Assembly (NCBI GenBank): GCA_944322355.1
Contig: CALUOT010000001.1
Span: 92,714 to 156,713 of the forward strand
From: an uncultured Bacteroides sp.
Lineage (GTDB): Bacteria; Bacteroidota; Bacteroidia; Bacteroidales; Bacteroidaceae
DNA length: 64,000 bases
Reading direction: 5' to 3'
Both the position numbers and the translations under genes were made by a program. Of the stretch, positions 44,077 to 52,451 are shown piece after piece (within the stretch, counting starts at the first letter, position 1; every line of letters starts with the position of its first letter). The notes beneath the pieces are model-generated. The model ran no database searches. It was given only the letters and a program-made list of their open reading frames with translations, and had not been told where the DNA came from.

Positions 44077-44451
44077 ATGGGATGTTTATTGAATCTATTA
44101 TGGTTGCTGTTGGGGGGTATCTTCACGGCAGTGGAATATCTGTTGGCCAGTTTATTATTGATGGTGACGATTGTGGGCATTCCTTTTGGGATGCAGACAT
44201 TAAAGATGGCCTCGCTTGCCCTATGGCCTTTCGGGAAGGAAGTGCGTAGCGGAGCCCGTACCGAAGGCTGTCTTTATGTCGGGATGAATGTGCTGTGGAT
44301 TTTGCTGGGTGGCATCTGGATTTGTTTATCTCATTTGGCGTTCGGTGCCATTTTGTGTGTGACGATTATCGGCATCCCTTTCGGCCTTCAGCATTTCAAG
44401 TTGGCGAAGATCGCTCTTCTTCCTTTTGGTAAGGATATTGTGGGGGCATGA
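44077..44451 (+). CDS. YccF-type inner-membrane protein
   Basis: 124 residues composed of two similar YccF units, each ending in the pair IVGIPFGMQ...LALWPFGKEV and IIGIPFGLQ...IALLPFGKDI. Two hydrophobic stretches per unit suggest four membrane segments. The function is unknown. A TATTTTTG box lies at 44032-44039, and a strong terminator follows 15 nt after the stop, so it is a single-gene unit. Confidence 0.85.
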   Translation: MGCLLNLLWLLLGGIFTAVEYLLASLLLMVTIVGIPFGMQTLKMASLALWPFGKEVRSGARTEGCLYVGMNVLWILLGGIWICLSHLAFGAILCVTIIGIPFGLQHFKLAKIALLPFGKDIVGA

Positions 44452-44466
44452 GAAGGCTGGCTGCAA

Positions 44467-44505
44467 AAAAAAGGCGGAGAACTTTTGGGATCTTCCGCCT
44501 TTTTT
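44467..44505 (+). terminator. Terminator of the YccF gene
   Basis: AAAAAAGGCGGA pairs with TCCGCCTTTTTT around a 15-nt loop, with T-runs on both strands. It may also stop minus-strand transcription of the 44-residue gene on its other side. Confidence 0.85.
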
Positions 44506-44538
44506 ATTCATATTTGTTTAAAGGGTTATTTACTCGGT

Positions 44539-44673
44539 TTAAGCTTGCTGGGCAAGCAGTTTCTGAAGTTGGTTGTTCAACATCTGGCACATAGTACCGT
44601 TTCTCATCGCTTGATAGCGTTTGATGCGATATCGCAGCATCATGATTTCATTTACATTTTGTTTCATAATCAT
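44539..44673 (-). CDS. Small 44-residue basic peptide gene
   Basis: On the minus strand an ATG at 44673 (or 44667) opens a frame reading MIMKQNVNEIMMLRYRIKR and ending NNQLQKLLAQQA. It is basic and helical-looking with a Leu/Gln-rich end. Support: AAAAAG directly before the ATG, a TATTTTTG box at 44743-44736, a hairpin in the leader and a terminator beyond the stop. No family is recognised. It is too short for many gene finders, and coding potential cannot be measured here. Confidence 0.5.
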   Translation of the reverse strand: MIMKQNVNEIMMLRYRIKRYQAMRNGTMCQMLNNQLQKLLAQQA

Positions 44674-44682
44674 CTTTTTGTA

Positions 44683-44701
44683 CTTTCCGCGTTTCGGAAA
44701 G
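44683..44701 (-). promoter_or_regulatory. Leader hairpin of the 44-residue peptide gene
   Basis: A perfect seven-base stem CTTTCCG/CGGAAAG with a five-base loop lies 10 nt upstream of the start codon and about 35 nt downstream of the -7 box. It would fold in the mRNA just ahead of the ribosome-binding site. Confidence 0.5.
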
Positions 44702-44931
44702 CGATTTATACTTCTTTTTCTCTTATCTCTATGGACAAAAATACAAATTATAATTGAATAATCGTTCCGATCGTATAAATTTCTTTCTAAAAACTTCTTT
44801 TTAATGTTATCTTGCTTTTATATTGCTATACGGGGATGGCAGATTTGTCATATTATGCTTCTTCTTATTAGGATATGTCGAATTTATCTTCTACCTTTGC
44901 GGAAAGACCCATAATTTATTACCTATATATT

Positions 44932-47697
44932 ATGAAACACTTGATGTATATTCTTTGCCTGGGCTGGCTTTTGTGTTTGTTAGGTTCGTGTAAGAGTGGT
45001 GAAAACCATTTTATGAGTGATGAGGCTTACCGGATGCGCGTGGAGCAAGACTTCTGGACGAAACAAACTTTGATGCCTGAGGGTGACTTGTTTGCCATTC
45101 TTCGTACTGAGCTTACGCCTTATGAGCGCGAAGCGTTGGAGTTCCTTTATGCTTATATGCCCTTGGCCGACATCACTGACTATCCCGGAAGTTTTCATTT
45201 GATGAATATCCGTGCTTCCCAGCAGGCTAAGGAGGAGATGTCTTGGGGAAAGCGGGTGCCCGAAGTGCTTTTCCGCCACTTCGTTGTGCCCGTCCGGGTG
45301 AACAATGAACCATTGGATAGTGCCCGTATCTACTTTTACGAAGAATTGAAGCCTCGTGTACAGGGGTTTTCGATGGTCGATGCCATTCTCGAAGTGAACC
45401 ATTGGTGTCATGAGAAGGCTATTTATCAACCCAGTGATGCACGTACCAGCTCGCCATTGGCCACGGTGCGTACGGCTTATGGGCGTTGTGGGGAAGAGTC
45501 TACTTTTCTGGTAGCCGCCTTGCGCTCCATCGGTATTCCTGCCCGTCAGGTGTATACACCTCGTTGGGCACATACGGACGATAATCATGCGTGGGTAGAA
45601 GCATGGGCCGATGGGAAGTGGTACTTCCTGGGAGCTTGTGAACCTGAGCCGGTGCTCAACTTAGGCTGGTTCAATGACCCGGCGAGTCGCGGCATGCTGA
45701 TGCATACCAAAGTGTTTGGTCGATACGAAGGACCGGAGGAGGTCATGGTAAGGACTCCCAATTATACGGAGATTAATGTGATAGACAATTATGCTCCTGC
45801 GGCACAAGCCACGGTAAGAGTGACCGATGAAACCGGAAAACCGGTGAAGGGGGCACGGGTGGAGTTCAAACTTTATAATTATGCTGAGTTCTATACCGTG
45901 GCGAGTAAGCAATCGGATGCTTCGGGATGTGCTTCGCTGACGGCAGGTAAAGGAGACATGTTGGTCTGGGCTTCGAAAGAAGGACGTTTTGGCTTCCGGA
46001 AACTTTCTTTCGGAAGTAAAGACACGCTTGGGATAAAGCTCGATCACCGTGAAGGCGATACATTCGAATGGGACGTGGATATAGTGCCTCCACCCGAATC
46101 GTCCAATCAGCCCGTCGTATCTGCCGAACAACGAACCGAGAACGACCGGCGCATGGCCGAGGAAGATTCCATCCGTCATGCTTACGAGGCCACGATGATG
46201 ACACCGGAGAAAGCACGTGCATGGGTAGAGGATTTATATGGTGCTGCTTTGCATCCGGATGTGATGAAAGAAAAAGTTGTGAGGTTGCTGGTGGCTTCAC
46301 GGGGAAATCATGCGGTACTTACCCGCTTCCTTTCGGCACTCCGAGAGGAAGGACGGCAACAACGTTTGGGCAAGCAGCACCTATCTGTTGAGGAGGCTAC
46401 GGCTATTGATTTGCTTCAGCACCTATCAGCCAAAGATTTGCGCGATGTGCGTCTGGAGGTATTGCAAGACCATCTGCGCCATACGCCGAAGCTGGAGGGA
46501 CTCAATGCTTTCAACGTCGAATTGTTACGTCGATTCTTGTTGAATCCGCGTATTTCGACCGAAGAGTTGACGCCTTATAAAGCTTTCTTCCAGCAAGTCA
46601 TTGACACAACCTTGGCTGCGACCTATCGGCAACAACCGCAAAGACTGGTCGAATGGTGCAAGGCAAACATTACGCTGAATGATACGTTGAATGCACAACG
46701 CATCCCCATGTCGCCCGAAGGAGTGTGGAAATCCCGTGTGGCCGATACGTATTCGCGCGATATTTTCTTTGTAGCCGTAGCCCGTAGTCTGGGTATTCCT
46801 GCTTGGATAGACGAAGTGACAGGCACGGTATGCTATTGGGACCCTGTCAATCTTCGGAAAGGCGAGCGGAGCATTACCAAAGGTTCTGTTTATGAAGTGG
46901 ATTTCACCGAAGGTAAAGCCCAGACGACGGCAACTACCGGCCGAGTGAAAGCTGGTTACCGTCCCACTAAGTATTTGGATAATCCTAAGTATTACACGCA
47001 CTTCACACTTTCCCGCTATCAGGATGGAACGCTTCAATTGCAGAATTATGGGGAAGAAGATACGTGGCGCAGCCTATTGGCTTCTCCTCAGGAAATGCCT
47101 GCCGGATATTATTGGATGGTAAGCGGCACTCGATTGGCCAATGGCAGTGTGCTGGCACATGTCAATGCCTTTAACGTGGATGCCGGTCAATCGTTGAATA
47201 CGGCTTTGGTGATGCGCGAGAGTAAAGACCAGATTCAAGTCATCGGCAACTTCAACTCCGAATCACTTTTTACACCGCTGGTTGATGGGGCATTGGCCAA
47301 AGAGCCGACCAGTCTGTTGAAAGCTTGCGGACGTGGCTATTTTGTAGTGGGGATACTGGGTGTGAATCAAGAGCCTACCAACCATGCCTTGAAAGACATT
47401 GCCAAGCTGGGGAAAGATTTGGAGAAATGGGGGCGGAAGATGGTTTTGCTCTTCCCCGACGAAGAGGGCTTCCGGAAATATCGCCCGCAGGACTTTGAAG
47501 GATTGCCGAGTACCATTATATATGGTGTAGATACGGATGGCATAACTGGACAGATAGTTCGCGAAATGAAGCTGAAGAATCCTAATTCGTTGCCGGTATT
47601 CATCATAGCCGATACGTTCAATCGGGTCGTGTTTATTTCTCAGGGGTATACCATTGGGTTGGGTGAACAATTAATGCGTACGGTGAAAGGACTATAG
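44932..47697 (+). CDS. Transglutaminase-like lipoprotein
   Basis: 921 residues. The lipoprotein signal ends CLLGSC (Cys20). A transglutaminase core holds Cys186 in YGRCGEES and His219 in DDNHAWVEAW; the third residue is probably in LGACEPEP. A carboxypeptidase-regulatory-like beta domain follows (ATVRVTDETGKPVKGARVEF). Further on is a second, degenerate transglutaminase-like segment (ARSLGIPAWIDEVTG) and a thioredoxin-like C-terminus without a CxxC. The start at 44932 is chosen because the TACCTTTG promoter lies at 44892-44899. Its likely role is peptidase or amidase action in the periplasm. Confidence 0.8.
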   Translation: MKHLMYILCLGWLLCLLGSCKSGENHFMSDEAYRMRVEQDFWTKQTLMPEGDLFAILRTELTPYEREALEFLYAYMPLADITDYPGSFHLMNIRASQQAKEEMSWGKRVPEVLFRHFVVPVRVNNEPLDSARIYFYEELKPRVQGFSMVDAILEVNHWCHEKAIYQPSDARTSSPLATVRTAYGRCGEESTFLVAALRSIGIPARQVYTPRWAHTDDNHAWVEAWADGKWYFLGACEPEPVLNLGWFNDPASRGMLMHTKVFGRYEGPEEVMVRTPNYTEINVIDNYAPAAQATVRVTDETGKPVKGARVEFKLYNYAEFYTVASKQSDASGCASLTAGKGDMLVWASKEGRFGFRKLSFGSKDTLGIKLDHREGDTFEWDVDIVPPPESSNQPVVSAEQRTENDRRMAEEDSIRHAYEATMMTPEKARAWVEDLYGAALHPDVMKEKVVRLLVASRGNHAVLTRFLSALREEGRQQRLGKQHLSVEEATAIDLLQHLSAKDLRDVRLEVLQDHLRHTPKLEGLNAFNVELLRRFLLNPRISTEELTPYKAFFQQVIDTTLAATYRQQPQRLVEWCKANITLNDTLNAQRIPMSPEGVWKSRVADTYSRDIFFVAVARSLGIPAWIDEVTGTVCYWDPVNLRKGERSITKGSVYEVDFTEGKAQTTATTGRVKAGYRPTKYLDNPKYYTHFTLSRYQDGTLQLQNYGEEDTWRSLLASPQEMPAGYYWMVSGTRLANGSVLAHVNAFNVDAGQSLNTALVMRESKDQIQVIGNFNSESLFTPLVDGALAKEPTSLLKACGRGYFVVGILGVNQEPTNHALKDIAKLGKDLEKWGRKMVLLFPDEEGFRKYRPQDFEGLPSTIIYGVDTDGITGQIVREMKLKNPNSLPVFIIADTFNRVVFISQGYTIGLGEQLMRTVKGL

Positions 47698-47770
47698 GGC
47701 TCATCGGATAAGATATGCACAAAAAGTTGTATCTTTGCCACCTGATGGGACGATATGTATGCTATAATTT

Positions 47771-48715
47771 ATGAAGAAAGTAACCTTACTTATCCCGGTA
47801 TATAATGAAGCGGAGACATTGCCCGCGCTCTACGAAAGGCTGTTGGAACTCATCGAACGCAATCATGCTTACGATTGGGAAATATTGTTTGTCAACGACG
47901 GAAGTTCTGACGCTACCCTTGAAGAGATACGGGCACTGCGTCGAAACGATTCGCGTGTGAATTATGTCAACCTTTCGCGCAATTTTGGTAAGGAGATTGC
48001 CATGTTGGCCGGGTTTGACTTTACCACAGGAGATTGTTGTGTAATTATGGATGCCGATTTGCAAGATCCGCCTGAGTTGGTAGACGAAATGTTGAAGTAT
48101 TGGGAAGAAGGGTATGATGATATCTATGCCCGAAGACGGAACCGGGGAGAAGAAAGTTGGCTCAGGAGACGCCTGTCATTGACTTTCTATCAGATTTTGC
48201 AGAAGATGAGCCGTATAGACATCCTGCCCAATGTGGGCGATTTTCGTTTGCTGGATCGCCGGTGCATTCTTACGCTGCGCAAACTTCGTGAACAAGAACG
48301 ATATACCAAAGGACTGTTTTGTTGGATTGGCTATCAGAAAAAGGGTATTGAATTTGACCGGGGCGACCGGGTGGCTGGAAAGTCTTCCTGGAGCTTTTTC
48401 AAGCTACTCAACTTGGCCATCGAAGGTATCACGTCCTCTTCCACCGCTCCGCTTCGTTTGGCCACCGTGTGTGGTTTGTTATGTTCAGCCAGTAGCTTCA
48501 TTTACGCCATTTACTTCTTATTTAAAACGTTGCTATTTGGTGACGAAACAACGGGATTTCCTACCCTCATTGTCGTTATTCTGTTTCTGGGAGGTATTCA
48601 ACTATTTTCTTTAGGAGTCATAGGAGAATATATCGGACGCATTTTCCGTGAAACCAAAGGAAGGCCAGCCTATATAGCATCGGATTACAATGAGAAGAAG
48701 TTGGGGTATGAGTAG
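47771..48715 (+). CDS. Family 2 glycosyltransferase of the polyprenol-phosphate sugar type
   Basis: 314 residues. The GT-A start LLIPVYNEAETLPALYERL, the DXD-like VIMDADLQDPPEL near 95, and two C-terminal membrane helices (about 230-252 and 262-286) match the DPM1/GtrB/ArnC group, which loads a sugar onto undecaprenyl phosphate at the inner membrane. It stands alone after the transglutaminase-like gene, with a TATCTTTG box at 47730-47737. The sugar is unknown. Confidence 0.88.
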   Translation: MKKVTLLIPVYNEAETLPALYERLLELIERNHAYDWEILFVNDGSSDATLEEIRALRRNDSRVNYVNLSRNFGKEIAMLAGFDFTTGDCCVIMDADLQDPPELVDEMLKYWEEGYDDIYARRRNRGEESWLRRRLSLTFYQILQKMSRIDILPNVGDFRLLDRRCILTLRKLREQERYTKGLFCWIGYQKKGIEFDRGDRVAGKSSWSFFKLLNLAIEGITSSSTAPLRLATVCGLLCSASSFIYAIYFLFKTLLFGDETTGFPTLIVVILFLGGIQLFSLGVIGEYIGRIFRETKGRPAYIASDYNEKKLGYE

Positions 48716-48753
48716 TCAGACTTCATAAGTGATTGTTTACTAAATAAGTAAGA

Positions 48754-48868
48754 GGACCAGGTTTTTTTAAAGCCTGGTCCGCCTCGGACCACGCCGAGGT
48801 CCAAGCCGGACCATAGTAAGGTCCAAGGCGGACCAAGGAGTGGTCCCATAAGGACCATAGTAGGGTCC
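48754..48868. repeat. 22-bp-period array G (copy of array C), 115 bp
   Basis: GGTCC occurs at 48776, 48798, 48820, 48842 and 48864, and GGACC at 48786, 48808, 48830 and 48852, all at 22-bp steps. A leading GGACC at 48754 lies one period before the first GGTCC and forms the stem ggaccagg/cctggtcc around a T-run. Length and layout equal those of array C, and one 29-bp stretch differs from it at a single base. It separates the convergent ends of the glycosyltransferase and BASS transporter genes. Confidence 0.9.
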
Positions 48869-48893
48869 GAAGCTTAACCTTCTGTTTTATGTT

Positions 48894-49862
48894 TTATTCT
48901 TGATGCTTTGTCTCATTCTTTCTCTTCTTCCACAACTGATAACTGTTGATGATGTTTTGCCACAGAACGTACGACCCCGGTCCTACGGAGGATAAGGGGT
49001 TCAGATAGGTATAGGCCATCCAGATGGCTAACACTGTGTTCTTTTGTCCTAAGGCTTGGCCTCCGCTGATGCGTTCCTTGTAATGTCCGCCAATACGCTT
49101 CCCTCCGTAAAATTGGATGCAACAAACTATCAGTCCTGCCAATGCAATAAGAACCTCTACATAGACTGGAGCTGTGCTATGGGCCAATGAACGTACGGTT
49201 TGTCCGGACACAATGGCCAAGGCTATTGCCCACAAGTAAAAGGCTGCGTCGTGCATCCCTACTAACCAAGTGTGCAACTTGGGCAAGAACCGGCGAAGCA
49301 ACAAGGCAAGAAAGAAAGGACAAAGCAATAATGGAAATACCTTGCTGAGGATTTTCAGAAAAGCTACCCAGAAGGTAACTTCAGCATGCGGTTCTACCCA
49401 GGGGAAAACCAAAGGAACTGCAATGGCTGCCAGTAAATTGGAGAGTAATGTATAAGTAGTCAGGCTGGCAGCGCTTCCGCCCAATTTGCTTGTAATGACG
49501 GCTGCGGCTGTAGCGGTAGGACAAATCAGGCAAACCATGGCGCCTTCGAATACTTCCCGATAAACTTCATTCATCGGACAATATACCAACAGCACAGCTA
49601 ATGACAAACAGGAAAGTGATTGAAATAGTAATAACCAACCATGCCATGTTTTAGGTTTCAGATCGTGTATTTCCACTTTGCAGAAAGTGAGTAACAATTG
49701 AGCAAAGATCAACGTCGGTGTTAATAGAGCCACTATTTCGTTGACCCAAGGCTTGAGTGGAGCTAATACGGGTGTTTGGGCGAAAAGAAAATAAGCGGCT
49801 GTGCCGGTCAACATGGCTACCGGTAATGTCCAGTCCTTCAAAAAACGAATCAACGTATTCAT
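48894..49862 (-). CDS. BASS-family (bile acid:sodium symporter-like) transporter
   Basis: 322 residues with about nine to ten membrane helices. VCLICPTATAAAVITSKLGG near 110-130 and the paired unwound region LGQKNTVLAIWMAYTYLNP near 275 are typical of the BASS fold. It moves organic anions with sodium; whether bile acid or another metabolite is not decidable. A TACCTTTG box lies at 49916-49909. It is transcribed divergently from the amidase gene. Confidence 0.85.
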   Translation of the reverse strand: MNTLIRFLKDWTLPVAMLTGTAAYFLFAQTPVLAPLKPWVNEIVALLTPTLIFAQLLLTFCKVEIHDLKPKTWHGWLLLFQSLSCLSLAVLLVYCPMNEVYREVFEGAMVCLICPTATAAAVITSKLGGSAASLTTYTLLSNLLAAIAVPLVFPWVEPHAEVTFWVAFLKILSKVFPLLLCPFFLALLLRRFLPKLHTWLVGMHDAAFYLWAIALAIVSGQTVRSLAHSTAPVYVEVLIALAGLIVCCIQFYGGKRIGGHYKERISGGQALGQKNTVLAIWMAYTYLNPLSSVGPGSYVLWQNIINSYQLWKKRKNETKHQE

Positions 49863-50050
49863 TTAAATCTGGTTTTATCCTCTTAAACAACATGTAAAAA
49901 ACTGGGCGCAAAGGTACATGCAAAATTCTAAATAATACGAACTCTTGCCCCAAATAGTCCGAAAAATAGAATTCCTTGGAAGAAAACTTGTAGCAAAGAG
50001 ATAGTTTTCAGCAAAATTGCACTACATTTGCAGAGACTTAATTAAGTATA

Positions 50051-51202
50051 ATGAGATTGTATTGGTGCCATACCTTTTTTAGGGAGACCTGCTTTATGTT
50101 GTTCTTCCTTTTATTGGGCTTGACGTCTGTTCAGGCAAAGGACTTTACTGTGGTGATCGATGCCGGACATGGCGGACATGATCCAGGAGCTATCGGTAAA
50201 ATCTCGAAAGAGAAAAATATAAATCTTAGCGTGGCTTTGAAGTTGGGTAAACTGATAAAAAGCAACTGTCCGGAGACCCAAGTCATTTATACGCGCGAAC
50301 GAGATGTTTTCGTTCCCTTAGACCGTCGGGCCGAAATTGCTAACGAAGCTAAGGCAGACTTGTTTATTTCCATTCATACCAATGCACTGGGAGGAAACAA
50401 AAAAATAACTGGGCCTTCTACCTGGACATTGGGTTTGGCTAAATCGGATGCCAATTTGGAAGTAGCCAAACGGGAAAATGCGGTTATCTTGTACGAAGAC
50501 GATTACCAGACACGCTATGCGGGATTTAATCCGAATTCGTCCGAATCCTATATTATTTTTGAGTTTATGCAAGACAAGTATATGTCGCAAAGTGTTCATT
50601 TGGCTTCGCTTGTCCAACAAGAATTCAAGCAAACAGCCAAGCGCATAGACCGGGGTGTACATCAGGCCGGATTCCTTGTACTGAAAGCCAGTGCCATGCC
50701 CAGTATCCTTGTAGAATTAGGATTCATCTCTACTCCCGAAGAGGAACGGTATTTAAATAGTGAAAGCGGCAAGAATGCATTGGCAAACAGCTTGTTTCGG
50801 GCCTTCCTTACTTATAAACAGGAACAGGAAATGCGTTTGAACAGTGTGTCTGACGTCTCGGAAACACTTTCCCCAGTAGATAAGCAGCCTGAGAAAATAG
50901 ATAAAACTGATAAAAGACCGATATTTAAAATCCAAATATTGACTTCTTCCAAACAACTGCCTGCTGGAAGTAAGGAATTTAAAGGCTTGAAGCCCATCGA
51001 TAGTTACCGGGAAAATGGTTTGTATAAATACACATACGGAGCCTCGACGGATTATAATCAGATATACCGTATGAAAAAAGACATAGCTTCGCGGTTTAAG
51101 GATGCATTTATCATTGCTTTCAAAGAAGGCAAGAAGGTGAATGTCCAAGCTGCCATTAAGGAATTCAAGAATAACCAAAATAATAAAATAAAGAATAAAT
51201 AG
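50051..51202 (+). CDS. N-acetylmuramoyl-L-alanine amidase (Amidase_3)
   Basis: 383 residues with an N-terminal export signal (FFLLLGLTSVQA). The zinc amidase core shows VVIDAGHGGHDPGAIG at about 33-48, ADLFISIHTNA and a catalytic glutamate in SILVELGFIST. A charged linker with KIDKTDKRP precedes a C-terminal SPOR-like segment (IFKIQILTSSKQLPAGSKEFKG), which would bind stripped peptidoglycan at the septum. It splits peptidoglycan stem peptides during cell separation. A TACATTTG box lies at 50023-50030, and mlaD follows after 2 nt. Confidence 0.92.
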   Translation: MRLYWCHTFFRETCFMLFFLLLGLTSVQAKDFTVVIDAGHGGHDPGAIGKISKEKNINLSVALKLGKLIKSNCPETQVIYTRERDVFVPLDRRAEIANEAKADLFISIHTNALGGNKKITGPSTWTLGLAKSDANLEVAKRENAVILYEDDYQTRYAGFNPNSSESYIIFEFMQDKYMSQSVHLASLVQQEFKQTAKRIDRGVHQAGFLVLKASAMPSILVELGFISTPEEERYLNSESGKNALANSLFRAFLTYKQEQEMRLNSVSDVSETLSPVDKQPEKIDKTDKRPIFKIQILTSSKQLPAGSKEFKGLKPIDSYRENGLYKYTYGASTDYNQIYRMKKDIASRFKDAFIIAFKEGKKVNVQAAIKEFKNNQNNKIKNK

Positions 51203-51204
51203 TC

Positions 51205-52101
51205 ATGAAGAAGTACTTTACGAAAGAAGTTAAAATAGGTATTACAGGGATTATAGCTTTGTGCATATTGGTTTATGGCATCAATTACCTGAAAGGTATA
51301 CACATGTTCAAACCGGCCAGCTATTTTTATGTACATTTTAAAAATGTAAATGGCCTTACCAAATCAAGTCCTGTATTTGCTGATGGATTTCGTGTCGGCA
51401 TTGTACGGGAATTATATTATGATTACGACCATCCGGGAAATGTTATTGCAGAAATTGATGTAGAGCCTGACTTGCGTATTCCCAAGGGTAGTAGTGCAGA
51501 ACTGGCTGCCGAAATGCTGGGTGGAGTAAGAATGAATCTGTTATTGGCAAACAATCCGCGTGAACGGTATGCAATCGGTGATACTATCCCCGGAAATCTG
51601 AACAACGGCATGATGGAGAAACTGGGAGGAATGGTTCCTAAAATCGAACAAATGATGCCCAAGTTGGATTCCATTCTGACTTCGCTGAATACAATTCTGG
51701 CCAGTCAGGCTATTCCGGCTACTTTGAATAATGTGCAGGACTTGACAGCCAGTTTGGCCGTTACAAGCCGTCAGTTACAGAATTTGATGAGCAATGATAT
51801 TCCTCAGCTGACCACTAAGCTGAATACCATTGGTGATAATTTTGTGACCATGTCGGACAATCTGAAAGAAATAGATTATGCTGCTGCTATGCAGAAAGTG
51901 GATTCGACTTTGGCCAATGTAAGGGAACTGACCGACAAGTTGAACAGCAAAGACAATACCATTGGATTGCTATTTAACGATCCTACTTTATACAATAATT
52001 TAAGTGCCACAACAGCCAATGCGGCTAGTCTGTTGGAAGATTTGAAGGCACATCCTAAGCGTTATGTGCACTTCTCCTTGTTCGGGAAGAAAGATAAGTA
52101 A
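51205..52101 (+). CDS. MlaD/MCE-family lipid-transport protein
   Basis: 298 residues. One N-terminal membrane helix (about 8-28) is followed by the MCE domain (YFYVHFKNVNGLTKSSPVFADGFRVGIV and AEMLGGVRMNLLL) and a helical tail rich in N, L and T. It takes part in phospholipid movement between membranes. The permease and ATPase partners are not in the window. It is translated just after the amidase gene (2-nt gap), a pairing seen in Bacteroidetes. Confidence 0.9.
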   Translation: MKKYFTKEVKIGITGIIALCILVYGINYLKGIHMFKPASYFYVHFKNVNGLTKSSPVFADGFRVGIVRELYYDYDHPGNVIAEIDVEPDLRIPKGSSAELAAEMLGGVRMNLLLANNPRERYAIGDTIPGNLNNGMMEKLGGMVPKIEQMMPKLDSILTSLNTILASQAIPATLNNVQDLTASLAVTSRQLQNLMSNDIPQLTTKLNTIGDNFVTMSDNLKEIDYAAAMQKVDSTLANVRELTDKLNSKDNTIGLLFNDPTLYNNLSATTANAASLLEDLKAHPKRYVHFSLFGKKDK

Positions 52102-52137
52102 AAATGTGGCTTATATAGATTTTATCTAAATAATAGA

Positions 52138-52241
52138 GCCTCTTTGTGCATATCTCGGGAAAAACGGTATATCCCTGTAAAGACCCTAATTAAGTGGGAT
52201 TCGCTAAAGAGTCGGTGAACTAATTCTTAGGGGAAAGAGTA
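52138..52241 (+). ncRNA. Candidate structured RNA upstream of dnaA
   Basis: In the 350-nt gap before dnaA, CTCTTT (52140-52145) pairs with AAAGAG (52234-52239), enclosing two hairpins: a small GGGA/TCCC (52157-52175) and CCCTAA/TTAGGG (52184-52232) with partial pairing continuing inward. A terminator follows at 52282-52308. The layout, a long closed rod with a central open part, is compatible with 6S-like RNA, but the stems are short and no good TAnnTTTG box precedes it (best is tagatttt at 52116). This is a candidate only. Confidence 0.35.
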
Positions 52242-52281
52242 AAAGGTAAATATCTAACATTCAAGCTATTATTAAAATGCA

Positions 52282-52308
52282 ACAGTCCTTTCAAAGGGCT
52301 GTTTTTTT
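52282..52308 (+). terminator. Terminator between mlaD and dnaA
   Basis: ACAGTCCTT pairs with AAGGGCTGT (one T-G wobble) around a TCA loop and is followed by seven Ts. It ends transcription of the amidase/mlaD operon or of the candidate RNA before dnaA. Confidence 0.85.
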
Positions 52309-52451
52309 GTTCTTTGGTAAGTCGCTGAAAGTAAACACCTTATTAAACTCCTGAAAAAAGCAAGAAAAAGTTCATTTGTTTTTTTCGAATAAGATTATCA
52401 ATTTTGCAGGTGTAGAAGTTATGCTTAATTAATAAATGTAGAATAGCCGTT

